The translations under genes were made by a program, and so were the position numbers. Shown here piece after piece: positions 28,673 to 37,648 of a stretch of 64,000 bases of DNA. Position 1 is the stretch's first letter. Each line of letters begins with the position of its first letter. The notes under the pieces were generated by a model, which saw nothing but the letters and a program-made list of their open reading frames with translations, was not told the DNA's origin and searched no databases. The DNA comes from Psychroflexus longus (GTDB taxonomy: Bacteria > Bacteroidota > Bacteroidia > Flavobacteriales > Flavobacteriaceae): contig NZ_JAIQZE010000006.1 in assembly GCF_020164595.1 (NCBI RefSeq), forward strand, positions 1 through 64,000. Direction: 5' to 3'.

Positions 28673-29454
28673 TTTTTGAGCTGAACTGAATTTAAAATTA
28701 AACCCGAAGCTTGAGCTATATGTTCAAGCTTTATTTTGTTTTTGCCATCAATGATTTTTTTCAAATCACTAAGATCGATTCTATGCCTACCTAAATCAAT
28801 TAGAGCACCCATCATCAAACGGATTTGTTGACGTTTAAAGCCTTCTCCTACTACCTTCAAAACATAGCTCGTTTCAGGAAAAAAATTAGCCGTATAAATA
28901 TCGTTTTCTTTTAATTGGCAAACATCAATGGTTCCTTCAGTTTTGGTTTCTGGATTAGACCGGAATGCAAACGAATAAAAATCATGATCACCTTCAAATA
29001 ATAAAGCACCTTCTTTCATCAATTCGATATCTAAATCTTCTTGAAGATTGACCATTAATGGAGCACAAAAGGGATGCATTTTTTCTTTAACACAGAAAAA
29101 ATAGAGATATTCTTTTAATTTAGGATGTTGAATGATATTAAAATCAGCCGTAGTTTCCTTAATGGATAGACACTTTATATCCTGAGGCAAGTTTTTATTG
29201 AAAAGCGGTAAGAATGTATCTAAATCAAGCATTTCCTCGTAAACAAAAAGCTCAGCGTAAGTTTGGTTGACTGAAACCATGGCATCAGTTCTTCCTGCAG
29301 CAATTACTTTGAACCTTTGGCCTTCGAGCACATAATTTAAAGTTTTACCGAGCATGTGCTCCACTGTCAATACATCAGGCTGTTTTTGCCAGCCGTGATA
29401 ACGGAAACCTAAATACTGAAGCTCGATGAGATAATAAAATCGCTTATACTGCAT
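28669..29454 (-). CDS. TruA-like tRNA pseudouridine synthase (divergent paralog)
   Basis: A 261-residue protein of the TruA family, which makes pseudouridine 38-40 in tRNA anticodon arms. The N-terminus YLGFRYHGWQKQP and the catalytic Asp57 in GRTDA are present, but the usual GRTDAGVHA continues as GRTDAMVSVNQ. FKRQQIRLMMGALIDLGR matches the C-terminal motif. It may therefore be a paralog with a different target rather than the housekeeping enzyme. It lies 17 bp after hisIE on the same strand and could be transcribed with the his operon. Confidence 0.75.
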   Translation of the reverse strand: MQYKRFYYLIELQYLGFRYHGWQKQPDVLTVEHMLGKTLNYVLEGQRFKVIAAGRTDAMVSVNQTYAELFVYEEMLDLDTFLPLFNKNLPQDIKCLSIKETTADFNIIQHPKLKEYLYFFCVKEKMHPFCAPLMVNLQEDLDIELMKEGALLFEGDHDFYSFAFRSNPETKTEGTIDVCQLKENDIYTANFFPETSYVLKVVGEGFKRQQIRLMMGALIDLGRHRIDLSDLKKIIDGKNKIKLEHIAQASGLILNSVQLKN

Positions 29455-29471
29455 AGAAAAAAGCTTAACTT

Positions 29472-30074
29472 TTACTTTTTACTTCTATCTTCCAGAACTT
29501 TTACTACATCTTTTAATTGAAACCCTTTTTGTTGCAGCAAAATTAAATAATGAAATAACAAATCTGCACTTTCATTCAGGAACAACTCATCATTGTCATC
29601 TTTTGCTTCAATGACGACTTCTACAGCTTCTTCCCCCACTTTTTGAGCAATAGTATTGATTCCTTTCTTAAACAGACTAGCGACATAGCTTTTTTCTGAA
29701 TTTGCTTCCGTTTTACGCTGATGAATAGTGGATTCCAATTCTGAAATAAAACCAAAATTTGGCTCGTTATCTTCTTTCCAACAGGTGTCAGTTCCCGTGT
29801 GGCAGGTTGGTCCGTTTGGGTTTACGTAAACGAGTAACGTATCGTTATCACAATCTATTTTAATATCAACTAGGTCTAAGGTGTTTCCACTTTCTTCACC
29901 CTTGGTCCACAATCTATTTTTGCTTCGGCTGAAGAAAGTAACCAGTTTAGTATCCACTGTTTTGTTATAAGCTTCTTGGTTCATGTAACCAAGCATCAAC
30001 ACCGTTTTGGTGTTTGCATCTTGTACAATAGCTGGAACCAGGCCGTTTGGATCTTTATTGAAATCGATAGTCAT
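29472..30074 (-). CDS. hisIE: Bifunctional phosphoribosyl-AMP cyclohydrolase/phosphoribosyl-ATP pyrophosphatase
   Basis: A 200-residue fusion catalysing steps 2 and 3 of histidine synthesis. The HisI part (about 1-105) has TKGEESGNTLDLVDIKIDCDNDTLL and the zinc-binding Cys in GPTCHTGTDTCW. The HisE part (about 110-200) has EKSYVASLFKKGINTIAQKVGEEAVEVVIEAK. It is the last his gene of the operon, 81 bp behind hisF. Confidence 0.95.
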   Translation of the reverse strand: MTIDFNKDPNGLVPAIVQDANTKTVLMLGYMNQEAYNKTVDTKLVTFFSRSKNRLWTKGEESGNTLDLVDIKIDCDNDTLLVYVNPNGPTCHTGTDTCWKEDNEPNFGFISELESTIHQRKTEANSEKSYVASLFKKGINTIAQKVGEEAVEVVIEAKDDNDELFLNESADLLFHYLILLQQKGFQLKDVVKVLEDRSKK

Positions 30075-30155
30075 AGGTATATTTTTATAGATTAACCATA
30101 CTCACTACTTACCGAGGTGAATATAAACTTAAACTAATTTTAGAAATTCATTATT

Positions 30156-30911
30156 TTATATTCTGATAGAAATCCCATTAGCTTTCAGTTCTTTTTTTAA
30201 GTCTGGAATTTCAATTTCTTTGAAGTGAAAAACACTTGCTGCCAAAGCAGCGTCTGCTTTACCCAGCTTAAAGGTGTCTTCAAAATGCTTTACATTTCCA
30301 GCGCCCCCAGAAGCGATGATCGGAATATGGAGTTCTTCAGAAAGCTTAGCCAATGCCTCATTTGCAAAACCAGCTTTGGTACCATCATGATCCATGGAAG
30401 TAAATAAAATTTCTCCTGCTCCCAATTCCTGGACTTTTTTAGCCCATTCAAACAAGTCAATATCAGTAGGCTGCTTTCCTCCTACCAAATGTACTTTCCA
30501 TTGACCAACGATCTGCTTGGCATCAATCGCTACGACGACACATTGTGAGCCAAAACGCTGAGCGACTTCTGAAATTAATTCTGGACGCCTTACGGCAGCA
30601 GAATTAATGGATACTTTATCTGCACCAGATTTCAACAACATGGCTACATCATCAACTGAAGAAATTCCACCACCAACTGTAAATGGAATATTAATATGTT
30701 TGGCGATGTCTTCAACTAATTTAGCCAGAGTTTTGCGGCGTTCTTCAGTAGCAGATATGTCCAGAAAAACCAATTCATCAGCGTAATTTTCAGCATAGAT
30801 TTTGGCCAGTTCTACAGGATCACCAGCATCTCTCAATTCCACAAAATTGACGCCTTTTACGGTGCGACCATTTTTGATGTCCAAACAAGGAATAATACGT
30901 TTTGTAAGCAA
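30156..30911 (-). CDS. hisF: Imidazole glycerol phosphate synthase subunit HisF
   Basis: A 251-residue cyclase subunit that, with HisH, closes the imidazole ring. It is a TIM barrel with [19 protein letters not shown] at the start (catalytic Asp in CLDI), FTVGGGISS in the middle, the second catalytic Asp in [11 protein letters not shown], and IIASGGAG near the end. Length and motifs are normal. It lies 11 bp after hisA. Confidence 0.96.
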   Translation of the reverse strand: MLTKRIIPCLDIKNGRTVKGVNFVELRDAGDPVELAKIYAENYADELVFLDISATEERRKTLAKLVEDIAKHINIPFTVGGGISSVDDVAMLLKSGADKVSINSAAVRRPELISEVAQRFGSQCVVVAIDAKQIVGQWKVHLVGGKQPTDIDLFEWAKKVQELGAGEILFTSMDHDGTKAGFANEALAKLSEELHIPIIASGGAGNVKHFEDTFKLGKADAALAASVFHFKEIEIPDLKKELKANGISIRI

Positions 30912-30922
30912 AATATTATTTT

Positions 30923-31648
30923 TTAGTGTTCTAAAACGAAACGTTCTAGTTCTTTTAAACTGATTCTGTTTTCATAAATGGCTTTACCAATGATAACGCC
31001 TTCACAACCTATCTCAAACACATCCTCCAAATCCTGAAGGTTTGAAATACCTCCAGAAGCTATGAGTTTCAAACCAGGATTATTGTCAAGTATAGATTTA
31101 TACAAATCAACGGAAGGTCCTTCCAACATGCCATCTTTAGAAATGTCTGTTGAAATCACATACTGAATACCGTTTTTGACAAAATCTCTGATAAACTTTT
31201 CAATTTGTAAATCTGAAGATTCCTTCCAGCCTCCAGTAGCTATCTTGCCATCTTTTGCATCTGCTCCCAAAATTATTTTTTCAGCACCAAATTTCATTAC
31301 CCAGTCTAAAAATAATGCTTCATTGGTAACAGCAATACTTCCTCCTGTAATTTGGTGGGCTCCACATTCAAAAGCAATCTGTAAGTCTTTATCTGACTTT
31401 AATCCCCCTCCAAAATCGATTTTAAGATTCGTTTGTGTTGCAATGCTTTCGAGAATTTTATGATTGACAATATGCTTTGATTTTGCACCGTCAAGATCGA
31501 CCAGGTGCAAATATTCGATTCCACTATCTTCAAAAGCTTTCGCTACTTCAAGTGGATTTTCATTATAAACCTTCTTAGTATTATAATCACCTTTGGATAG
31601 TCTTACGCATTGTCCTTTTATAATGTCTATGGCGGGAATAATTCTCAT
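30923..31648 (-). CDS. hisA: ProFAR isomerase HisA
   Basis: A 241-residue TIM-barrel isomerase (Amadori rearrangement of ProFAR). The family landmarks are [22 protein letters not shown] (catalytic Asp in AIDI), [24 protein letters not shown] with the second Asp, and LIASGGISN. Normal length. It follows hisH after a 54-bp gap holding a short repeat. Confidence 0.95.
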   Translation of the reverse strand: MRIIPAIDIIKGQCVRLSKGDYNTKKVYNENPLEVAKAFEDSGIEYLHLVDLDGAKSKHIVNHKILESIATQTNLKIDFGGGLKSDKDLQIAFECGAHQITGGSIAVTNEALFLDWVMKFGAEKIILGADAKDGKIATGGWKESSDLQIEKFIRDFVKNGIQYVISTDISKDGMLEGPSVDLYKSILDNNPGLKLIASGGISNLQDLEDVFEIGCEGVIIGKAIYENRISLKELERFVLEH

Positions 31649-31702
31649 TTTTTAATTTTGGTTTAGTGTTTATAGTAGTGACTAGTTACTAATCACTTGT
31701 TA

Positions 31703-32290
31703 CTAAATGCTAGTTTCTATAAAATTCTTCAAAATCAGCTCACCAATTTTACCTGACTTTTCTGGGTGAAACTGGACTCCAAAAAAGTTATTTTTATGAA
31801 GTGCAACGCTGTATTCTATTCCATAGTCTGATGCTGCAATACTACTTTTATGTTTAGGCACGTAATAACTGTGCACTAAATACATGTATGAATTTTCTCC
31901 TATACCTTTAAATAAATCTGATTTTAGATTAAAAATAGTGTTCCAACCTACCTGTGGTACTTTAAACTGAGTATCAAATTTGACCACCTTAGCATCAAAA
32001 ATTCCTAGACCTTTAGTGTTTCCTTCTTCACAGACATCACACATCAATTGCATCCCTAAGCAGATTCCCAAAACAGGCTGTTTTAGTGTTGGAATTAATG
32101 TATCTAGTCCTGTATTTTTGAGCATATTCATAGCACTACTCGCCTCTCCGACTCCAGGAAAAATTACCCGATCAGCATTTTTAACGACTTCAGAATCGCT
32201 TGTGAGCTCAGATTCAAAACCAAGTCGTTGTAAGGCAAATTCGATACTTTTTACATTTCCAGCGCCGTAATCTATAATCGCTATTTTCAT
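31703..32290 (-). CDS. hisH: Imidazole glycerol phosphate synthase subunit HisH
   Basis: A 195-residue class I glutamine amidotransferase supplying ammonia to HisF. It has FPGVGEAS, the nucleophile Cys in LGICLGMQLM, and the His-Glu pair in GVQFHPEKSG. The stop-start junction with hisB has no spacer (hisB ends at 32291). Confidence 0.95.
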   Translation of the reverse strand: MKIAIIDYGAGNVKSIEFALQRLGFESELTSDSEVVKNADRVIFPGVGEASSAMNMLKNTGLDTLIPTLKQPVLGICLGMQLMCDVCEEGNTKGLGIFDAKVVKFDTQFKVPQVGWNTIFNLKSDLFKGIGENSYMYLVHSYYVPKHKSSIAASDYGIEYSVALHKNNFFGVQFHPEKSGKIGELILKNFIETSI

Positions 32291-33424
32291 CTATAACTGT
32301 CCTTTTGTGCTTGGTAATATCATTTTTTCAGCATCGCGCTTTACAGCCATTTTCATGGATTTCGCAAAGGCTTTAAAAATCGCTTCAATTTTATGATGCT
32401 CATTATCACCATCGGCTTTAATATTTAAGTTGCATTTAGCACCATCGGTAAAGGATTTGAAGAAATGCATGAACATTTCTGTTGGCATCTCACCAATTTT
32501 TTCCCTTTTGAATTCAGTGTCCCAAACTAACCAGTTTCTTCCGCCAAAATCAATAGCAACTTGTGCTAAACTATCGTCCATCGGCAAACAAAATCCGTAG
32601 CGTTCTATACCTAATTTATTGCCCAGTGCTTTAGCAAAGACTTCTCCAAGAACAATAGCAACATCTTCTATGGTATGATGTTCATCCACTTCGAGGTCAC
32701 CTTTCGCATTTAATTTTATATCAATATGACCGTGTCTGGCAATTTGATCTAACATGTGATCGAAAAAATGTATGCCCGTGGAAATCTCACTTTCTCCAGT
32801 TCCATCAAGATTGATAGATACGTTGATATAGGTTTCTTTGGTAGTGCGTTTTAAGCTTGCTGATCTACTTTCTAATTTGAGAAAATTATAGATTGCTTTC
32901 CAGGAATTGGTTCTCAGTGCGACAAACGGTTCCAATTCAGAATCAGAATTCTGTGTTTCACCTTCGCCTAAATTCGTTTTGTTATCAATAAATATACCTT
33001 TAGCTCCAAGATTTTTAGAAAGTTCAACATCTGTCAATCGATCACCGATGACAAACGAATTTTCCATGTCATAATCTTCTTCAAAGTACTTGGTTAGTAA
33101 TCCTGTTTTAGGCTTACGAGTTGGAGCATTATCTTTTGGAAAGGTTTTATCAATATAGATATCTTCAAATTTGACACCCTCATTTTCAAAAGCTTGAATT
33201 ACAAAGTTTTGAACAGGCCAAAAGGTATCTTCCGGGTATACTTCGGTTCCCAAACCGTCTTGGTTGGTAATCATGACCAGTTCGTAGTGCAATTCTGAAG
33301 CAATTTTGCTCATATAAGTAAAGACCTCAGGATAAAATTCTAATTTTTCAAAACTATCAATTTGCTCATCAGATGGTTCTTTTATCAGCGTTCCATCTCT
33401 ATCTATAAACAATACTTTTTTCAT
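32291..33424 (-). CDS. hisB: Bifunctional histidinol-phosphatase/imidazoleglycerol-phosphate dehydratase
   Basis: A 377-residue fusion. The N-terminal HAD phosphatase (about 1-165) shows FIDRDGT (Asp8, Asp10), MITNQDG and VIGDRLTD. The C-terminal IGPD (from about 185) has [23 protein letters not shown] and [11 protein letters not shown] for the metal-binding His residues. The loop that in E. coli HisB holds four zinc ligands (CPH...C-x-C) is [15 protein letters not shown] here, so no zinc site is expected. Overlaps the hisC stop by 4 bp. Confidence 0.95.
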   Translation of the reverse strand: MKKVLFIDRDGTLIKEPSDEQIDSFEKLEFYPEVFTYMSKIASELHYELVMITNQDGLGTEVYPEDTFWPVQNFVIQAFENEGVKFEDIYIDKTFPKDNAPTRKPKTGLLTKYFEEDYDMENSFVIGDRLTDVELSKNLGAKGIFIDNKTNLGEGETQNSDSELEPFVALRTNSWKAIYNFLKLESRSASLKRTTKETYINVSINLDGTGESEISTGIHFFDHMLDQIARHGHIDIKLNAKGDLEVDEHHTIEDVAIVLGEVFAKALGNKLGIERYGFCLPMDDSLAQVAIDFGGRNWLVWDTEFKREKIGEMPTEMFMHFFKSFTDGAKCNLNIKADGDNEHHKIEAIFKAFAKSMKMAVKRDAEKMILPSTKGQL

Positions 33425-34461
33425 GAGTTGATTTGCTTTAAGGTATTAAGCAAGATTTGATTTTGCTCTGGAGTTCCAATAGTGAATCTCAAACAATTTT
33501 CGCAAAGATGCTGATTTGTTCTATTTCTGACTACTATTTTCTGCTTTAAAAGCTGGTTGTATCTAAAATTCGCATTATCTACTTTACAAAGTAAAAAATT
33601 GGATTCAGAAGGATAAATATGCTCTATCCACGAAATATTCTTGAATTCTTCTTTTAAGATTTCACGTTCAGATTTAATAATCTCTACTTGAAATAAATAG
33701 GTCTCATAGTTTTTAACGACCTCAAAAGCCTTTTTTTGACTTAATTGATTAATGTTGTAAGGAGGTTTAATTTTATTTAAGACTGAAATGATTCTTTCAC
33801 TTGCAAAACACATTCCCACACGTATTCCAGCATGAGCAAGGGCTTTAGAAAACGTCTGAGTAATAATCAAATTTGGATAATCATTCAACTCTGAGATAAA
33901 GGAACTGTTGGCTGCAAAATCAATATAAGCCTCATCAATAACGACTAGTCCGGAAGATTTTTCCAGAATATTTTTGATATCATTGATCTGAAGAAGATTT
34001 CCTGAAGGGTTGTTTGGCGAGCAGATGAAAATTAGTTTGGTCTTCTCTGTTATTGAAGAAATAACAGAATCTACATCAATTTGAAACCCCTTTTTTAATG
34101 GAACTAAAATGGTTTTGATATCATTCAAATTTGCCAAAACTTCATACATACCGTAAGTAGGTGGCATAGTGATTATCTCATCTTCTTTTGGCTCGCAAAA
34201 GGCTCTGAAAATCAAGTCTAAAACTTCATCACTACCATTCCCAAGGAGAATATTCTCTTTTGGAATTTGTTTTATTTCCGAGATTGCAGATTTCAATTCA
34301 TGTTGATAAGGATCGGGATACCTGTTATAATCCGTATTAAACGGATTTTCATTGGCATCTAAGAAAAGAAAGTTTTCCTCATCAGCATTAAATTCATCCC
34401 GAGCAGAAGAATATGCTGACATATTCTTTACATTTTTCCTTATCAGGTTATCTAACGTCAT
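33421..34461 (-). CDS. hisC: Histidinol-phosphate aminotransferase
   Basis: About 346 residues, a class I/II PLP aminotransferase. It has LDANENPF near the start, [31 protein letters not shown], and the PLP lysine in [16 protein letters not shown]. The ATG at 34461 ([12 protein letters not shown]) matches the usual N-terminus; the upstream ATG at 34491 would overlap hisD by 20 bp and is less likely. Confidence 0.94.
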   Translation of the reverse strand: MTLDNLIRKNVKNMSAYSSARDEFNADEENFLFLDANENPFNTDYNRYPDPYQHELKSAISEIKQIPKENILLGNGSDEVLDLIFRAFCEPKEDEIITMPPTYGMYEVLANLNDIKTILVPLKKGFQIDVDSVISSITEKTKLIFICSPNNPSGNLLQINDIKNILEKSSGLVVIDEAYIDFAANSSFISELNDYPNLIITQTFSKALAHAGIRVGMCFASERIISVLNKIKPPYNINQLSQKKAFEVVKNYETYLFQVEIIKSEREILKEEFKNISWIEHIYPSESNFLLCKVDNANFRYNQLLKQKIVVRNRTNQHLCENCLRFTIGTPEQNQILLNTLKQINS

Positions 34462-34471
34462 CTTTTTTCTA

Positions 34472-35761
34472 TTATTTATTTTTAATCTCATTTATTCGCA
34501 AAGTCATTGCATTCTTATGAGCTTGCAGACCTTCCGCCTCAGCCATAAGTTCTACTGCTTCACCAATACGCGTTATGCCTTCTTCAGTAATTTTTTGGTA
34601 GGTAATCGCCTTGTTAAAACTATCCAGGTTTACACCACTATATTGTTTTGCATACCCATTGGTTGGTAAGGTATGATTGGTTCCGGAAGCATAATCTCCG
34701 GCACTTTCTGGTGTGTATTTTCCTATAAACACAGATCCTGCATTATTGATGTTTTCTACATAGAAATCATCATCTTTTGTTGAGATGATAAAGTGCTCTG
34801 GCCCATAAAAGTCAATAAGTTCCGAAGCAGAAGCATCGTCTTTCATCAAAACAAATTTTGAATTTTCTATGGCTTTAATTGCCATTTCCATTCTAGGTAA
34901 GACTTCAATTTGTTTAGTTATGGCTTTTTGAACATCTACTATGGTTTGTTCATCAGTAGAAACCAATACTACTTGAGAATCCACTCCATGCTCAGCTTGA
35001 CTCAACAAGTCTGAAGCAACAAATTCTGGATTTGCAGTCTCGTCTGCTACTACCAAAAGTTCGGAAGGTCCGGCAGGCATATCAATAGCCACGTCAAAAG
35101 TAGTCGCCACCTGCTTGGCTACGGTCACATATTGGTTTCCTGGTCCAAAGATTTTATAAACCTTCGGAATGGTTTCAGTTCCAAACGTCATAGCCCCAAT
35201 CGCTTGAATACCTCCAACTTTAAACACTTTATCAATACCGCAAAGTTGAGCAGTATATAAAGTCACAGGGTTTATTTTGCCTTCTTTATTAGGAGGCGTA
35301 CATAAAACGATTTCACTGCAACCAGCAATTTTAGCGGGAACTGCTAGCATAAGTATCGTTGAAAACAAAGGCGCAGTTCCTCCAGGGATATATAAACCTA
35401 CCTTTTGAATAGGCTTTTTAGCCTGCCAGCAGGTCACTCCTGGTTGGGTTTCAACTTTTACAGGCTCAGTTTTTTGAGCTTCGTGAAACTTGTGAATGTT
35501 TGACTTGGCCAGTTTTATGGCTGATTTTAGTTCATCAGACACTTGGCTTTCTGCATTTTCAATTTCAGACTTGCTTGCTTCGATATTTTCTAAATCAACA
35601 CCATCAAACATGCTAGTGTATTTCAACACAGCATCATCTCCACTCTGTTGAATGTTTTTAAAAATATCATCTACAGTAGTTTCTATATCTTTAAACGTTC
35701 GAGTGGGTCTTCTTAATAATTCTGACCAGTGCTCTTTCTTCGGATTGTGAATCGTTTTCAT
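34472..35761 (-). CDS. hisD: Histidinol dehydrogenase
   Basis: A 429-residue zinc enzyme that oxidises histidinol to histidine. Expected segments are present: PKVYKIFGPGNQYVTVAKQVA, IDMPAGPSELLVVADETANP, LLSQAEHGVDSQ (zinc ligand His), FYGPEHF with the catalytic Glu/His region, and SAGDYASGTNHTLPT. The stop lies 10 bp before the chosen hisC start. Confidence 0.96.
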   Translation of the reverse strand: MKTIHNPKKEHWSELLRRPTRTFKDIETTVDDIFKNIQQSGDDAVLKYTSMFDGVDLENIEASKSEIENAESQVSDELKSAIKLAKSNIHKFHEAQKTEPVKVETQPGVTCWQAKKPIQKVGLYIPGGTAPLFSTILMLAVPAKIAGCSEIVLCTPPNKEGKINPVTLYTAQLCGIDKVFKVGGIQAIGAMTFGTETIPKVYKIFGPGNQYVTVAKQVATTFDVAIDMPAGPSELLVVADETANPEFVASDLLSQAEHGVDSQVVLVSTDEQTIVDVQKAITKQIEVLPRMEMAIKAIENSKFVLMKDDASASELIDFYGPEHFIISTKDDDFYVENINNAGSVFIGKYTPESAGDYASGTNHTLPTNGYAKQYSGVNLDSFNKAITYQKITEEGITRIGEAVELMAEAEGLQAHKNAMTLRINEIKNK

Positions 35762-36618
35762 TATATGATCATTTTTTCTATTGGACTTACGAGAATACTT
35801 TCAGCTCCAGCTAATTTCAACTCATCTATAATATCCCAAAATTTTTCTTGTTGGATAACTGTATGAACAGAACTCCAGTTGGTTTCTGCTAAAGGCATGA
35901 CTGTTGGACTCTTCATACCTGGCAAAATTTTAATGATTTCATCCAGTCTATCGTTAGGTGCATTTAGAAGAACATACTTTGTATTTTCAGCTCTTAATAC
36001 CGCGTCAATCCTAAACAAAAGTTTATCAAGAAGGTTTTGCTTTTCAGAATTTAAAGAAGGAGAACTCGTGAGAACTGCTTCACTATTCAAAATTACATCA
36101 GATTCTATTAAATTATTTTTGAAAAGTGTACTACCACTTGAAACGATATCACATATAGCGTCTGCAAGACCAATATTAGGTGCTATTTCAACTGAGCCAT
36201 TAATGATATGGATATTCGCTTTTACATTATGCTTATCTAAATACTTTTGAAGTGTATTTGGATACGAAGTTGCAATCTGTTTTCCTTCCAAGTCTTTTAC
36301 GCTTTTAAATTTAGATTGTTTTGGTACAGCAAGTGAAACTTTACATTTTGAAAAGCCTAGTCTCTTTTGGACTAGGAGATCTTCACCTTTTTCATGAAGT
36401 AAATTTTCACCTATGATAGCTAAATCGGCAATGCCATCTCTCAAATATTGAGGAATATCTCCATTTCTCAGGTAAAATATCTCAAGTGGAAAATTAGAAG
36501 CATTTACTTTTAATTGATCTTTTCCGTTATTAATCGAGATTCCACAGTCTTTTAAAATCTTTAATGATTCATCGTGTAATCTGCCAGATTTTTGGATAGC
36601 TATTTTCAATTTTTCCAT
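35761..36618 (-). CDS. hisG: ATP phosphoribosyltransferase, long form
   Basis: A 285-residue HisG, the first and feedback-inhibited step of histidine synthesis. The length corresponds to the long form with a C-terminal regulatory ACT-like domain (MKSPTVMPLAETNWSSVHTVIQQEKFWDIIDELKLAGAESILVSPIEKMI). The N-terminal catalytic part has IAIQKSGRLHDES, DLAIIGENLL and the phosphoribosyl loop region DICDIVSSGSTL. It does not need HisZ, and none is present. It is the first structural gene behind the His leader, and its stop overlaps the hisD start by 1 bp. Confidence 0.95.
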   Translation of the reverse strand: MEKLKIAIQKSGRLHDESLKILKDCGISINNGKDQLKVNASNFPLEIFYLRNGDIPQYLRDGIADLAIIGENLLHEKGEDLLVQKRLGFSKCKVSLAVPKQSKFKSVKDLEGKQIATSYPNTLQKYLDKHNVKANIHIINGSVEIAPNIGLADAICDIVSSGSTLFKNNLIESDVILNSEAVLTSSPSLNSEKQNLLDKLLFRIDAVLRAENTKYVLLNAPNDRLDEIIKILPGMKSPTVMPLAETNWSSVHTVIQQEKFWDIIDELKLAGAESILVSPIEKMII

Positions 36619-36642
36619 ATCTATTATTCAAATTTTAAAATT

Positions 36643-36677
36643 AAAAAACCCGTTGAAGCAAAGCTCAAACGGGTTTT
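36643..36677 (-). terminator. Attenuator terminator of the his operon
   Basis: On the minus strand AAAACCCGTTTGA pairs with TCAACGGGTTTTTT around an 8-nt loop (one bulged T) and ends in a run of T. It lies between the His-rich leader peptide (ends 36701) and hisG (starts 36618), as expected for translation-coupled attenuation. Confidence 0.7.
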
Positions 36678-36700
36678 GTATATGTTCCAAACTCTACATA

Positions 36701-36760
36701 TTACATTACTACCGCATTGAGCGAGATAGATAAATGATGATGTAGATTAAGTGTTTTCAT
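36701..36760 (-). CDS. Histidine operon leader peptide
   Basis: A 19-residue ORF, MKTLNLHHHLSISLNAVVM, with three consecutive His codons (all CAT) at positions 7-9. It is followed by a Rho-independent hairpin and then hisG. Ribosome stalling at the His codons when histidyl-tRNA is scarce would alter folding downstream and permit readthrough, the classic His attenuation mechanism. The anti-terminator pairing partner was not worked out. A TAATTTTG box at 36768-36775 gives a very short leader of about 4 nt before the ATG. Confidence 0.7.
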   Translation of the reverse strand: MKTLNLHHHLSISLNAVVM

Positions 36761-36767
36761 TATAGTG

Positions 36768-36775
36768 CAAAATTA
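36768..36775 (-). promoter_or_regulatory. -7 promoter box of the his operon
   Basis: TAATTTTG on the minus strand, 8 nt upstream of the leader-peptide ATG. No TTG at the -33 distance is visible. Confidence 0.55.
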
Positions 36776-36822
36776 AACTAATAATTGATTCACTGAAATG
36801 CTTTTCAATTTTTAAGAGAAAA

Positions 36823-37638
36823 TTAGTTATTTCCTAATATGATAGGCATTCCGTCTTTTCCAGAACCAATGACAATTACTTTAGAATTTTCTGACTTAGA
36901 AAGCTCTATAGTAGCTTGAATTCCTTTTTCCTGAAGAATCTTATCTGTTAAGGAAGCACTTAAAATTTCGTTTGCTCTTGCTTTACCTTCAGCTTCGATC
37001 TCCTGACGTTGTTTTTCTTTTGCCGCTTTTTCAAGTCGGAACTCATACTCTAAAGATTCCTGCTCTTGTTTCAATTTACGCTCAATAGCTTGTTTAATTG
37101 TAGCTGGCAAAGATACATCTCTAACTAGTATCCTATTAACTTGCACATATTGGTTTTTCAATAACTGCTGAGTTTCATCATACATTTCATTTTGTATGGA
37201 TTCCCTTTTCTGTGCATAAAGCTCTTCAGGCTTATAACGACCTACAACAGTTCTGGAAGCAGATCTTACAGCAGGTTGGATTAGTTTGGGAATATAATTT
37301 TCACCTCTTTCTTTATGTAATAAACCGAGTTGATCGTAAGTTGGCTCAAACCAGATGGTAACATCCAGAGTAATATCCAATCCGTTAGATGAAAGAACTT
37401 TCATTGATTCATCGATAGTTTGCTGTCTTACGTCATAAACAAAAACAGAATTCCAGGGAGCTACAATATGAAATCCTTCTTCAAGAGGAGCTTCATCAGT
37501 AACAACACCCCCACCGAATCTTTCGAAGAGAACACCAGCTTGTCCTGAATTAATGTTTACTGTAGAGTTGGCAATAAAGATGATTCCTACTACTACAACT
37601 ATAATAATAGGTACGATTGATTTTGGTAATCTTTCCAT
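36823..37638 (-). CDS. Prohibitin/SPFH (Band 7) family protein
   Basis: A 271-residue membrane-anchored scaffold protein. A single N-terminal helix (SIVPIIIVVVVGIIFIAN) is followed by a Band 7 domain (VNINSGQAGVLFERFGGG, FHIVAPWNSVFVYDVRQQTIDESMKVLSSNGLDITLDVTIWF) and a long Glu/Lys/Arg-rich coiled coil (about 185-225). Relatives form rings and interact with FtsH-type proteases or shape membrane domains. It is the last gene in an apparent operon behind the VWA-like gene (10-bp gap). Confidence 0.9.
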   Translation of the reverse strand: MERLPKSIVPIIIVVVVGIIFIANSTVNINSGQAGVLFERFGGGVVTDEAPLEEGFHIVAPWNSVFVYDVRQQTIDESMKVLSSNGLDITLDVTIWFEPTYDQLGLLHKERGENYIPKLIQPAVRSASRTVVGRYKPEELYAQKRESIQNEMYDETQQLLKNQYVQVNRILVRDVSLPATIKQAIERKLKQEQESLEYEFRLEKAAKEKQRQEIEAEGKARANEILSASLTDKILQEKGIQATIELSKSENSKVIVIGSGKDGMPIILGNN

Positions 37639-37648
37639 GTAATTAAAT

